The notes under the pieces were generated by a model that saw only the letters and a list, made by a program, of their open reading frames with translations, made no database searches and was not told the origin of the DNA. The translations under genes and the position numbers were made by a program. Positions 23,940-35,662 of a DNA stretch of 64,000 bases are shown in pieces. The stretch spans positions 31,624,398-31,688,397 of the forward strand of contig NC_092577.1 of NCBI RefSeq assembly GCF_037975245.1, given 5' to 3'. Origin of the DNA: Apostichopus japonicus (Eukaryota > Echinodermata > Holothuroidea > Aspidochirotida > Stichopodidae). Position 1 is the first letter of the stretch. Every line of letters begins with the position of its first letter.

Positions 23940-26110
23940 ATCGAAATATGAAAAAATGATAATAATAATATCACATGATTAACGATTAGATTCAGTTGTA
24001 TAGCAAATATACCAGTATGAGCACACTAGATGCCTACAGGTAGTACATACAGTATGTATAAAATTAAAGAATTATTTAAGTTATTTGGTCGTTTGAAACT
24101 TGTTTGTAAGATCTTAAACTGTCACATCACCATGTCCAGCATTATGAGAGCTCTGCCTAAACGTATAAGCCTTAAAACGTTAGCTACTGTACTAATTTTT
24201 GATTTCCAGAGGCAGTCGGAAGAGGGAGAGGCTAGGCTTCAGCCCCCCCCCCCCAAACCCCCCCCTGAACCCCTCTTCTCTCACCCTTAATGGAGTACTG
24301 TGGAAAGAAGCAGTGCTAGAATCTACTCAAAACAGAGAGTAGGATCGATCTGACATAGATTTAGATCGTAGACCTTCATAACTTTACAATTCACATTTTT
24401 AAAACGCATGGACGTTGTTTTTGATAAAGTTGTGCATGTCACATTGAATTGGTCGTTCTTGGTCCTTCTAAATTTGTTACCTTATCGACACCGAGTTTTA
24501 CTTCTTCGCAATGTGCACAGAATCCAACAGAATGATCTCGATCGCACATGGATCGTAGGCAAAAGGAGGTACACTGCTTTGCTTGGCTGAAGTTTCTTTC
24601 TTCACTTTGTCGGAAGGAGTTCAACGGAAGAAGAAAAAGTGGTCTGTCGAGACAATAGGAAAGATATTTGTAAGATACCATACGGCCTGAACCTACATTA
24701 ACAGTAATCACTTTGTGAGTATATCTACCTAAAAACAGAGTGATTCTTTTTCAATCATTGTTTAATCTATTTTTGTGGAAAGAAGAAAGTGTGATGGCAA
24801 ACCTTCCTGAACCATTGCTTTGTGACTATGACATGGAGTGTTGTGGTGGAAGTTGAGAGTTAACACTGACAGGTTTAGCTTTTTTTTTCAGCGGAAAGTA
24901 CCGTGTGCGGAGAATAAGTGAAACCGTCTTGGTGTAGCCCCTATAAGTAGCATGGTGGGCTCATAATTGTTGCACTTAAGGATTTGATCAACAATGTCTA
25001 TCAAGGAAAAACCCAAATCATTCAACTGTATGTGTTTTTCATATGTGTAGTTCCTCCAAAATGTTATGACCTCAAAATATTTAAGGTTCTGTGCTTATGC
25101 ACCGTACAATTGAGCAGAATTTGACCACAAAATGTCTGCCGTGTCAAGTTCTTTCATACCCCTAAATTGACACATCTATGCGTCATAAGGTAACTGTAGT
25201 GTAGGCCTTAGTATACATCCATTGACTTTTGATGCTGTTTGCTATGCTCTGAGCCTCTAAGCTCAGACAGGTCAGGTCCCAGAGAGTAGCGTTATCATTT
25301 TGAGGTAATGTTGGTTATTTTTAGAGTGTAAGATTTCCAAATGCCCAAAAATTGTGCAAAACTGGGGGGAGGGTGTTAAAAGCTTAAAAAATACCACAAT
25401 TTAGTCAGCAAATAGCTGAAATGGATTCAAACTCATGAAATATGTGATTCTGCTTGACTGCAAAAAGTTTAGGTGGCCTGCTGTATTGTTGCGAGTAATA
25501 ACTGAAGGTGCGTCAATTACGGGGGTGCGTCAATTATGAAGCCTTTACTATATATGTTGTTATGGCTCGAATATTGTTGCATTTCATTACTTTTGATTCC
25601 ACTTACTTGCTTCTGACTGCTTGAACTTACATGGAGACCGTTGGAGACAGCCAACATGGGTAATTGCTTAGTCTAACCTAACTTTGAACCTAAATTAGTC
25701 CTAGTCTAGCTTTTTACTAGCCCACTGACATGTTACTTGTTAATGTTATGTTAGGCCTATTCTGTAACTAGACTCACGACGGAGAGCTTACCATTTCAAT
25801 TTGCAAACGGAGAATAAAATGACAGCATATCAAGAAGATCTTGATGAGCCCTTTAAAACTGAAATAAATTGGTAGAAAACTCCTTCCAAACGTAGGTTCA
25901 CCTGAGGTTTGTGCTTGTTTTCTCCGCGGAAGGAAACTTTTGTTTTGTGCTACTACAGTACAGTATGTATTGGAAGGTAGCAGCCACTAACAGCAGACAC
26001 TAACAGCAGCCACTAAGAGAAAAAGGACAGTAAGACATAACACACAGTATTGCCACTGCGGTCGTGTTTGTGTTATCACTGACTGACACTGCGGTCGAGT
26101 GTGTTGTTCA
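23940..26110. other. Upstream region of Rab32-like gene; no second gene recognised
   Basis: Should contain the promoter and 5' UTR of the minus-strand Rab32-like gene; no TATA box or initiator could be assigned with confidence. C-rich runs occur near 24241-24266. Short open frames (24408-24590 plus; 24711-24439 minus) have no recognisable domain. Confidence 0.35.
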
Positions 26111-26119
26111 ATTAGTGCA

Positions 26120-26230
26120 TAAATAAGAAAGGTGTTGTAAAAGAGGAACCTCTCTACTTTAATGTGGTGCTAACCGGAAATCTCATTAAGGTCGATAACT
26201 CAAATTAATCGATTTTGAAAAAAATAAATC
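26120..26230. repeat. Diverged satellite unit (part), left of nested insertions
   Basis: Shares taatgtggtgctaaccgga, then gataactcaaattaatcga, with the units at 27575-27990. The array appears to have been opened by SINE and hAT insertions at 26304-27549. Confidence 0.6.
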
Positions 26231-26303
26231 ATTTTTCGGATCATTAAGTGTTAGCTCAGTGTTAGATCATTAAGTGTTAGCTCAGTGGTCGGATCATTAA
26301 GTG

Positions 26304-27156
26304 TTAGCTCGGAGTGTTAGCTCAGTGGTTAACGCCGGTGCCTTTCAATCATAAGGTCCCCGGTTCGAGTCATTCCCAGCAGGGGCGTAGCGAAGGTTTT
26401 CTGTTGGGGGGGGGTGTGGAGAATTTGATTTGCCGACGGTTCTGGAAGTGGTGACTGAAATGGGGGAGGGGTCTAAGGGGAGGGGGTGACCCCCTCCCCT
26501 TTGGCAATTTTTTAGTTTTGAAACGTCCTTAGATGCAATCTGGTGCATATTTTAAGTCAAATTTGATTTGCCGACGGATCTGGAAGTGGTGACTGAAATG
26601 GGGGAGGGGTCTAATTTTTAGTTTTGAAACGTCCTTAGATGCAATCTGATGTACATTTTAAGTCAAATTTGATTTGCCGACGGATCTGGAAGTGGTGACT
26701 GAAATGGGGGAGGGGTCTAAGGGTAGGGGTCTACCCCTCCCCTTTGGAAAAATTTGTTTGAACGTCCTTAGATGCAATCTGGTGCATATTTTAAGTCAAA
26801 TTTGGCACGGAAGAAGCTCTCGTTCTCCTTTTTCTATTCAGCTTTCCTTCTTTCTTCCCCTTCCGCTCTCTTCACCTTTTCTCCTTTTGCCGACAGACCC
26901 AAAATTTGCCGACAGCGACCAAATTATTGGGGGGGGGGTGTGACACCCCCACACCCCCCGCTCGCTACGCCCCTGATTCCCAGATTAATGTATGTCGTCC
27001 AGTTACAGAGTTTTTGACAATTAACAATTCATAATCATGGACGTTAAATATGAATGTAAGAGACTGACTTCGGTCGGCTTGCGGCTCTGATAAGCCAATG
27101 AGGCTTCTTCTCGAATTCCTGCTTGCAGGAGGATCTAATATACATACATACATATA
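26304..27156 (+). mobile_element. tRNA-derived SINE family A, copy 2, split by a hAT MITE
   Basis: The head gttagctcagtggttaacgc with box B ggttcgagtc runs to about 26379; the body resumes at 26976 (attcccagattaatgtatgt) and ends in an acatacat tail near 27156. The 596-bp insert is the MITE at 26380-26975. Upstream, 26242-26303 holds three extra short repeats of atcattaagtgttagctc, that is, the SINE start plus flank duplicated. Confidence 0.85.
26380..26975. mobile_element. hAT-like MITE, CAGGGGCGTAGCGA ends, inserted in SINE
   Basis: Perfect 14-bp terminal inverted repeats (caggggcgtagcga / tcgctacgcccctg) and a perfect 8-bp target duplication attcccag (26372-26379 and 26976-26983). Inside are about three tandem ~110-bp segments (ttgatttgccgacgg ... 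agatgcaatctggtgcat) and the G-rich hairpin module gggaggggtctaagggg shared with other elements of the window. Non-autonomous. Confidence 0.9.
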
Positions 27157-27164
27157 CATACATT

Positions 27165-27549
27165 CAGTGGCGTAGGAAGGTACTTTTGAGTGGGGGGGCC
27201 TGAAGATTGATGGCCCGCCTGGGGGAGGGGTCTAAGGGGAGGGGGTGTCCCCCTCCCCTTTGGAATTTTTTGCATTTCCAGGTGGCCTCAGATGCAATTT
27301 GGTGCAATATAGCACACTTCAACACCCACTCCATTTTGTAAACTTAATTTTGTATTTTCACCTGGCCTTAGATGCAATTTGGTGCTCCAAATGAGATTTT
27401 TTTTCTCATTTGGAAATGAAAAAGGGGTTTTCGGACTTGCGAAGCGGGGGGGCGGAATGATACTTCCGCCCCTCCACATTTTTCACTGGGGGGGGGGGGG
27501 GGCTGGCGCCCCCCCCCCCCCCCCCAGCCCCCCGGTTCCTACGCCCTTG
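27165..27549. mobile_element. hAT-like MITE, CAGTGGCGTAGGAA family, copy 2
   Basis: Same ends as the element at 8399-8761 and very similar throughout apart from longer G and C runs. Perfect 8-bp target duplication catacatt at 27157-27164 and 27550-27557. The target is the ATAC tail of SINE copy 2. Non-autonomous. Confidence 0.92.
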
Positions 27550-27574
27550 CATACATTAAACATTAGGTATATAC

Positions 27575-28000
27575 AGCGCGTTTAGAAATGTCCGTATCGG
27601 GGTTAAAATTTAAGGCCACTTTTTTTCAAGAAATCGGTTTCGTTACCGATAGTACTATACTAGAGATATACCACGTGAAAAGGGAACATTTCTACTTAAT
27701 GTGGTGCTATCCGGACCTCTCAACTAGATCGATAACTCAAATTAGTCGATTTAAAAACAACTTTGCACATTACTTATAATACCGCGCGTTTTGAGAGTTC
27801 CGTATCGAGGTTAAAACTTTCAGGCCACTTTTGGTCAATGAATCGGCCTTGTTACCGATAGTAGAGATATACCACGTGAACAAAAAAAAAAAACTTAATA
27901 ATGTGGTGCTAACCGGACTTCCTAACTAGGTCGATAACTCAAATTAATCGATTTTGAAATAATAATACGTTTAGATCATAACACATTACCGCGCGTTTCA
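27575..28000. repeat. Two diverged ~205-bp tandem units
   Basis: Both units read gcgcgttt ... ccgtatcg-ggttaaaa ... ggccactttt ... taccgatagta ... gagatataccacgtgaa ... aatgtggtgct, then tcgataactcaaatta. A weaker third unit may run from 28000 to about 28150 (ataccacgtgtaagagg). Part of a further unit lies at 26120-26230. Confidence 0.75.
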
Positions 28001-29136
28001 ACTGAGCTAATTCTATTCCCATTTACATCCCCTTCCCGGCCGTTAGGATCGAACGGTTTGTAGCCATCGATTTTCAATAAATCAAAGTGTTACTGACTGT
28101 GTTTTTCATACCACGTGTAAGAGGAATAACTTAACTTCGTCATTGTACCTCTCTTGATTGTTGCATATTCTCATAAATTAATTGTTTAGACATTTGGGAG
28201 AAAAATAAAACAAATTGGTATAAAAATTGCCGCAATTTACGCCTTTCTCCACAAGTTTTGGTAGGATTACAAGTTTAAGTTGACTATGGATGCAGAAATC
28301 GTCCACCATTCCATTCCAGAATTATATCACATGAAAGAACAACACCTCATCTCTCTTATGGTGCCATATTTGGCCTTTTACAGTATGCATAGCCTGAATT
28401 ATTATCGCTTTAAAACAGGTAAGAAAAAGGAACCGTCTTGTTATTGTCCGCTAGTTTAGTCTGCCCTTAGTGGCTGCTGGGGATCCACTTTCCCGCCACA
28501 GCGTACCCAGCGCTCGCCACAGTGTACAAACATCAGTGTACCAACGGCGCGTAACGTTGATGTATACACAAGGGCGCTGCTTCTCTAAAGTAGCAGCTCC
28601 CTGTATAACACCATTGAGGTAAATGAATTCATTAAACTCGTTGGTATACACTATTGGCTGCTGTTAGTGACTGCTCTTAATGGCTGCTACCTTCAAACAG
28701 GTATTGGATTGCTCTGAGCAAAGCCATGAATGAGGTGGCCACATTTTAAAGTTAAGTATCTGCTGTCAACTTTCAGTGGAAAAGTGTTCTTAGATTAGTT
28801 TATTTTTTCATAAAGAACTAATAAATAGCTACTTCACCCAACACCATATGTTAAGTCTCTCCTCTTCTTTTTCTTTCGTGTCCAAATCCAATTCCCGTTA
28901 CGACAAATGATACCCAAACAACAAAGCTGTTTTCATTTATTTGGCAGAAAAAAAATCTAAAGTGGTCATTGAAAAATTTAAAGAGTAGTGTTTGCCTAAT
29001 AGTCATGTGCTTCAGGCTACGTTGATGTCATGTGACTCTTTATTCAATTCGTGAACTTGAGTGTGGACAAGAATGAGCCAATGCTTACCAATATATTGTA
29101 ACATCAGTTTATTTAAAAAAAAAATACATGCGATGT

Positions 29137-29210
29137 CCGTTACAATGATGCTAACCAACTCGAAATCATTTGTGATTCCTAAAGCCGAATCTCAAAAGAG
29201 ATACTTTTAA
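29137..29210. mobile_element. Fragment of palindrome-type unit (terminal part)
   Basis: gatgctaaccaactcg, then atcatttgtgattcctaaag and gagatacttttaacagac, closely match 35267-35342, the inner end of each arm of the palindrome at 35011-35674. It is followed by a T/A run and then by the other end of the same unit at 30239, so the order is permuted relative to the palindrome arm. Confidence 0.7.
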
Positions 29211-29239
29211 CAGACTTTTTTTTTTAAAATAAAATGGAG

Positions 29240-30238
29240 CAGGCGCGGCGGAACGGGAAAATTATTGGGGGGGGGGGGGGGCTAATGTGTGGAGACAATA
29301 TAAGCGGAGCGCCACCATCAGTTGGCGCGGTGCGTACAAGAAAATTTTGGGTTTTTCAAACCCCCAGATGACCGGAAACGGCACTTCCCGAGTGTTTTAT
29401 GCTGCGAATACCTAGCCCTAAAATATGGGTCTCAAGCCTGCAAATTCTCAGATTGCACGTTAAAATCTGTAAAAACATTGTAATTTGTATATTCGATGGT
29501 GTTTTAAGAGAGCAGCTATTACTCGTAGTGCACTCGCAAAGACGTTTTTGAGTGTAGTAAATTACTACTTGCAATTAAATGCAATAATTAAATAAATGTC
29601 ATAAGAAAAAAACTGAAAGCATTTCTTAATGTCAACAATTGGGTAATTCCAAAACCATGTGCAGTTGCCAACAAATTTCTACGAACCAAGCACTGTCACG
29701 AATGCATGTACCCTATACAGTACAGGTGAAATGCTAATATTGTGTTTTTGTTATCACACTTAAGACACTTTAGAAGGATAAACCCTACGAAAGATACATC
29801 TCCAATTGGAAGAAAATGTCCCTGAAGGATATATCCATGGGAAATGTGCTACCATTAGAAGGATATATCCTTCAGGGGATGTTGGAGAACTGGCTGAAAT
29901 GAGGCAAGTCATTGGCCTAAGACGAAGTTGTGTTGCGCTTACCGGTACTCACACACACTGCTTCCACTTTTCACGGGCGTGAAGACGCGGTTGGGGTTGT
30001 GGTCTATAGCCAGGGGACGGGCTGAGGGTCCCCCCAGCATTTACTAAAATTATTACACCTATATAGTATACGTGTGCATCGGACAGATCGACAAGTATGC
30101 ATTGAAAAATGGGCAGATGCACGTTTCGGAGCCTTGGTAAATATTGGGGGGGGGGGTTATTATGCATTTGCCCCCTCAACTTTTTTATTTGGGGGCTGAG
30201 CCCCCCCCCCCCCAAGCCCCCCGGTTCCGCCGCCACTG
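29240..30238. mobile_element. hAT-like element, 999 bp, GGCGGCGGAAC ends
   Basis: The left end caggcgcggcggaac pairs with the right end gttccgccgccactg (reverse complement cagtggcggcggaac). Perfect 8-bp target duplication aaatggag (29232-29239 and 30239-30246). Interior: core module copy 3 at 29297-29392, an inverted pair cctgaaggatatatcc / ggatatatccttcagg around 29830-29880, and long G and C runs near both ends. No transposase remains. The target is the tail of a SINE-bearing unit. Confidence 0.88.
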
Positions 30239-30417
30239 AAATGGAGGTAAACGACAAAGGCAAAATGAAAATATCTAGCCTATATTAAAATTGTAGTGGA
30301 CTGGAAAATCCAGAACAGCGACAAAACTTCCAGCCTCCACCGGGATTCGAACTTGGGCCTCCCGCTTCATATGCGGACAGCCTTACTAGGCTATGGACGC
30401 TGATTGTATGTCCAGAT
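30239..30417 (-). mobile_element. tRNA-derived SINE family B, copy 1
   Basis: Read on the minus strand: box A region agcctagtaaggctgtcc and box B aagttcgaatcccggtgg, followed by a body ending near ggtaaacgacaaaggc on the plus strand. Same family as 34981-35160 and 35526-35667. The box A region has lost the ggtta of the other copies. The hAT element at 29240-30238 lies in its tail. Confidence 0.75.
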
Positions 30418-30426
30418 TGTATAGCC

Positions 30427-30535
30427 CAGCCGTGCTATGGAAGAAATAAGGTTACACGATCGTTTGCGTCCAGTTGTCTGATGATCGCCGCACAGGCGTG
30501 AAACTCGAGTTACAATTTGCTGTAGTTGGGTGGGT
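30427..30535 (+). mobile_element. Short element carrying a hammerhead-like motif, copy 1
   Basis: The stretch from cagccgtgctatggaagaaa to about tgctgtag is nearly identical to 36972-37070. The two copies end at different flanks, which makes it a ~110-bp dispersed unit of its own. The ribozyme-like part is listed separately. Confidence 0.7.
30473..30516 (+). ncRNA. Hammerhead-like ribozyme motif, variant, copy 1
   Basis: Order of elements: gttgt (stem I), CTGATGA 30478-30484, stem II cgcc/ggcg with loop gcaca, GAAA 30500-30503, palindrome CTCGAG (possible stem III through dimer pairing), TT, then acaat (stem I partner, last pair a wobble). The base pair closing stem II next to the core, normally G-C, is here T opposite T, which would weaken or abolish activity. 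Confidence 0.5.
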
Positions 30536-30879
30536 GGGTGGGGGGGGTATAATAATATCCTTTCCCAGTTTCCCAAGAGTATACGTGGCTGCTCCACTGA
30601 GGGGGAAAACTGATGTCATTGGGTCTTTGCAAATTGTTTTGGAAATTAGAGGGTGAAAAAAGTTGTACAAAACATGATCATGTTGTACAATTAGCAGATC
30701 CTAGGGCTTTTGCAATGTCCTGTCTATACTGGTATGCGGGGGTAGGGGTACGACCCTCCCTCAAAAGTATATGTGGTCGCGCAACTGCGATAGGGTGGGG
30801 ACAATATAATCTGCATCTGAGGTAAATGCGTATTCAAATTTCGAAGACCCATGGTACGACCAAACCTCCATTAATGTTT

Positions 30880-32140
30880 TTTTTTTAATTTTTGTTATTA
30901 TTGTCATCTTTAATGAGGGTAGTCCTGCTCAGTGCAGAAGCACTGCTATCCAGAGGAGCCCTCAATACAAAAATACATATACAATATTATGCAGAAGAAA
31001 AACGGTAAACATCCAAAAGCACACAAAGGAAGGCCAAAAGATAGAGAAACAAATATATTATCAGACATCTTAACAAAATATAAGTTTTCATATTGCGATT
31101 AAAAATATATAACATTTGGCAAGCATTTCAAATTTTTGGGGAAGACTGTTCCACGACCTGCCTCCAGAAAATGTAAAGGACCTTTAACCTTTCCCAGATC
31201 TAACAGGAGCAAGTAAAACATTATTAGAGCAGCTTGATCATAGTTTTGTACGGAGTGGCTATCTCTCAGTAGAATTGAATGCATTGTACAGCATACTCGG
31301 ACTACAAACTATAGTTTGCTGTAAATTACTGGGTCTTCTGATAATTCCTGCAGACATGGCTACTTTATAACGAAAACATTATTAATATCACATTGCCTAT
31401 ATTTTAGTGGTTCATACACGAGGGTTAACTCCTATCTCTGTGAGTCGCTGTATATGAATTTCATCATTTTTAATTCTTATATTTACATGTGGTAGCTTTT
31501 TACATATTCCTAGTGTATGAAATATAATCAAATTAATTTTATCAGTTTTTTACTGAGGAGAGTTAATTACTACATCAAGACCGTGTTAAGAACAGAACAG
31601 AGAGAATAAATCTGCCCCTTCTGCGCGGTTTTTGTTGTGATTACTGTAGGTACTGTACGGGGCGTGGTTTATGTCGCAATCTGCATTAGCGTATAGATGA
31701 CGTCACTTTTTGTACTGTTCAAATCATATTGGAAATGTCCATCCTTAACGATTAAAAAAATCGTTTTTCTGTCAAACGCAACATTAGCGTTCTCATACTT
31801 TGACAACATGTTTGTAAAATTATTTATCATTTTTTTAAGGTAACTTCTTTGGGCCACCAGACAAACATTTTAATATTCACATATATACATATAGTGATGT
31901 GTGTAGTAATATATCAGTGTAGTCCTAAAGGCCAGCTATCTACATAGCAAAGACAGGTAAACGGCATGTATGGTTACTAAGTGGTGTCGTATACAACCCC
32001 TAGAAAGTCTAAATGATGGTCACCCATCTTGAACAAATAATTTACTGTCTTTACAGACTGACCACTTGTCTCTGCGAGCCCAAGGTAGTATACTTACTGA
32101 GTCTTGTATGGCGCCCAATCTCTATTAACATGAAATGAAC
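30880..32140. other. Non-coding, possible decayed retroelement; no gene
   Basis: 30900-31500 has the look of a decayed non-LTR retrotransposon 3' part but no intact reverse transcriptase motif could be read. 31500-32140 shows nothing recognisable. Confidence 0.25.
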
Positions 32141-32178
32141 AGAAATTGATTTTCTGTCGGGGGGGGGGGGGCTCCTGC

Positions 32179-33312
32179 CAGTGGCGTAACGATGAGCCCG
32201 GGGCCCGGCTCCTGGCCCAAAGGGCCCCATTCAGGAGGTCCAAGTAAGGGTCTCCGCAGAATTGTTCACAGGGGGGGGGGAGGGGGTGATGTAGGTGTAA
32301 CACACTACTTGATACTATCTAAGCGGAGCGCCACCACCATTTGGCACGGAGCGAACGACGAAGTTTTTTGCCAACAAGTACTCCTAGATCGTCGGAAAAG
32401 ACACTTTCCGTTCAAGTTGCATTTACACATCGGTTATTTTGAGATGTCTTAGGATATTGACTTTCAATAATTTCAGTAATGCATTTTGGGTCCGTATGCA
32501 ATGAACATAACTAGAGAACTGTTGTTTGGGTGAAATCATTGAAATGTCAAATGTTTTAACTTTATTTTCAATTTTTGAATTTCCAAGGGGGGTGCAAGTC
32601 CCCCCCCCCTTGCACCTCCCTGCGGACGCCCATGGGTTCAAGGATTTATGCAGGATCAATGCAGGGGGTCTTGGTTTAAAACATTTGAATGACCATTAAG
32701 CATTTACACATTGTTTCCAGCTGACAAATATGTTTTAATGCAAAAAAAGATCAAGGATACTGACAGAACAATACTATCAACATAGCTATTAAAAATCTTT
32801 ATAACTAGTATACCATGGAATGAGGATTGAGGAATTCGGCTACTGCAGGATACAACTTATAAGTTGTATGAGTGAGAAACAACATACGGTACTGAAACAA
32901 CTGATTACTGATATGTCCAATAAATGAACTCCGATCTCAAATGCTCATTTGAAATGATTAGAATTTTACAAAAAATCATATGTCCCGATGTGGTACTCAG
33001 TACAACATTTGCTGGGATTGGGTTTTTAATTATATACTTCGTTTTCATTATTATAATAAATAACACAACTAGCTCGATACATACAAATTAATACCCAATG
33101 AGCCCATGATCATGATGTCCGTATTCCGTATCACGTGAAAATATGTATATTGTCTTGTTCAGTCCTGCATGAGTTTTTCTTTTCCAGTAAAAACGAGCCC
33201 TCCCTATGCAAAGAGTTACCCCTTTTCTGTGCATCAGTATAACGGGCCGGGCCCCCTTTTGGTCGGGGCCCCCGGCTCAGCACGGTCCGAGCCCATAGGA
33301 GTTACGCTACTG
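32179..33312. mobile_element. hAT-like element, 1134 bp, CAGTGGCGTAAC ends
   Basis: The ends cagtggcgtaac and gttacgctactg are inverted repeats with one mismatch. The flanks gctcctgc (32171-32178) and cctcctgc (33313-33320) match at 7 of 8. GC-rich gggcccgg-type blocks sit just inside both ends. It contains core module copy 4 (32313-32412) and, near 32620-32632, gcggacgcccatg, which is the inverted end of the element that starts at 7511, so it may be composite. Confidence 0.75.
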
Positions 33313-33319
33313 CCTCCTG

Positions 33320-34680
33320 CTGAGAGTTTAACTCCACGGGCCGGACCCTTAAAAGTAGGCCCCAAGATAGATCTTAATGAAACATAAATTGGAATTAATC
33401 ATCAGATATTGTTATCTCGTTCTTTTAAACTCCGAAACCAAGGGCAACCGGTTTAATCTGTGGATTGTGAATATACGCGCGCAGGCGTCTATATAAACTT
33501 CCAGAATGGTACTTTTGAAAGCTTTAGCAAATTATTATAGCGTGCAAACCGTTTGGGCCAAATCATGATAATTAGAAAGGCTACCATTGGTCAATACTAA
33601 GAGAATCCTATATCATTCTGCTGTTAGCCCGGGTGTCTACCTTCTGTCCTTCACCCTGAGATAAGATGACATGTCTGTCACAGCCCTCCGTGACGTCGGC
33701 CTGATATGAAGATATTGCTATATTCTGCGGTTAAACTGTTGCCATATATATATACCTAATTTATTTTAGTCCGCAATACAGCGTGTCGTGAGAGAAGGAT
33801 GGAGTGCGCGAGCGTGGGGTGTGTTGATCCCTCCCCAGCTTTATTGTTAGTAGGGCAAGGTGTTCAATTGGGGGGGGGGGTAGAAATAGATCACCGATCG
33901 GGTCCAGTATACGCCCATTTATAAAGATTCATGCCGCTAACATCAGTGGAGAGATTATTAGACACCCTTCCATATTTCTCCCAAGTTGGATATCACTGCA
34001 TGCATGATGAGTCGATGTTACATCATCCTCCCAAAAATAAAATGCCAGTAAGATTTGACTATATATCAGCAAAGGATTTGCTTCTGTTTGCCCGACAGGA
34101 CAGCCTACTGTCCGAGCGGTATCGACCCCATAGATTTGATATTATCGATTGTCTTTGTTACCCTAATTAGGTTACTTAATTAGTGTCAAACCCGACCGAT
34201 GTCAATTATCTGAGAATCGACGATAAACCTTTGAAATGGCTGAGATTATTGATTATTTTTGTCATCCGTTAAGTTAACCTAATTTTGTTTATTGATGGGT
34301 AGTATAGTGGTATTTTGAAATGTGACTGCTAAAAAATAACGACACTTATTTTTATTATTAGTTTTGATATTTTTTTTTAGTTTGATAGTTTTATTCTTAT
34401 ATCTCATACTGGCATTCAAACATTGTGCCGTTGTTCAGTTATTATAAGTTTCCGTTTATTAATAGAGTTTATCCAGCAACATATATAAATACACTTTACA
34501 CAATAGTCAATACAGATTCTTTGAATATAAGTACTGAAAAGAGGACAACAAATTCGAATAATAATTATATATAGACGTAAGAAAACTGGTACACAAGAAA
34601 GACAGACATATAGATATGACTATGGAAGTGAAAGAAACAAGAAGTCGTAGAGAAAGACAAAAATATATTGTTGGACCAAA
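33320..34680. other. Intergenic, no gene recognised
   Basis: Unique-looking AT-rich sequence with a G run near 33870-33880. The 79-codon frame at 33931-34170 has no known domain and no exon context. Confidence 0.3.
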
Positions 34681-34936
34681 ACTGAATGATAACCAAATCT
34701 AGGGTCGATAACAATTTACGAGATTTCAAATTGCTTTGGAAAAAAACTCGATACTGAAAGTATTTATAGCTTTAAGAGAATTATTGATGTGATATTTCAC
34801 AATCATATATACGTATTGGTCATCCTACTATCAATCTGTATTAGCCGCATAAGCAAGACATATATACTGCAGGAATAACAGGTTCCTGAACGCAGTCCGT
34901 GTAAACATCATGTATGTGTTAATGTATATGTTAGTA

Positions 34937-34939
<3 letters not shown>

Positions 34940-34980
<41 letters not shown>
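34940..34980. repeat. (AT)n microsatellite
   Basis: A run of at/ta dinucleotides adjoining the left arm of the large palindrome. A second run adjoins the right arm at 35667-35694. Confidence 0.9.
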
Positions 34981-34983
<3 letters not shown>

Positions 34984-35160
34984 ATGGAGGTAAACGACAA
35001 AGGCAAATGAATATATATAAATGAAAATCGTAATGAGTTGGAAAATCAAGAACAGTGAAAAAACTTTCAGCCTCCACCGGGATTCGAACCACGGGCCTCC
35101 CGCTCTGTACGCGGACACCCTAACCACTAGGCTATGGACGCTGATTGTATGTCCAGAGGT
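34981..35160 (-). mobile_element. tRNA-derived SINE family B, copy 2 (left arm of palindrome)
   Basis: On the minus strand: tagcctagtggttagggtg (box A) and gtggttcgaatcccggtgg (box B), then a body running to ggtaaacgacaaaggc (plus-strand reading). The tail end 34981-35010 lies outside the perfect palindrome. Confidence 0.82.
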
Positions 35161-35662
35161 TCGAAACCGGTAAGGAAGATCGTAATTCCACTGTAGGCGT
35201 TTGTCACCTATATCGAACAATACTAGTTCTGTTTTTGGTGACATATTTTGCCTTACTCTAGAGATCAAACATGATGCTATCCAACTCGAAAATCATTTGT
35301 GATTCCTAAAGCCGGATCTCGAAAGAGATACTTTGAACAGACGTCTGTTCAAAGTATCTCTTTCGAGATCCGGCTTTAGGAATCACAAATGATTTTCGAG
35401 TTGGATAGCATCATGTTTGATCTCTAGAGTAAGGCAAAATATGTCACCAAAAACAGAACTAGTATTGTTCGATATAGGTGACAAACGCCTACAGTGGAAT
35501 TACGATCTTCCTTACCGGTTTCGAACCTCTGGACATACAATCAGCGTCCATAGCCTAGTGGTTAGGGTGTCCGCGTACAGAGCGGGAGGCCCGTGGTTCG
35601 AATCCCGGTGGAGGCTGAAAGTTTTTTCACTGTTCTTGATTTTCCAACTCATTACGATTTTC

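Noticed and set aside
30900-31500. Possible retrotransposon 3' region
   Set aside because: General resemblance only; no reverse transcriptase motif could be read, so not called as an element.
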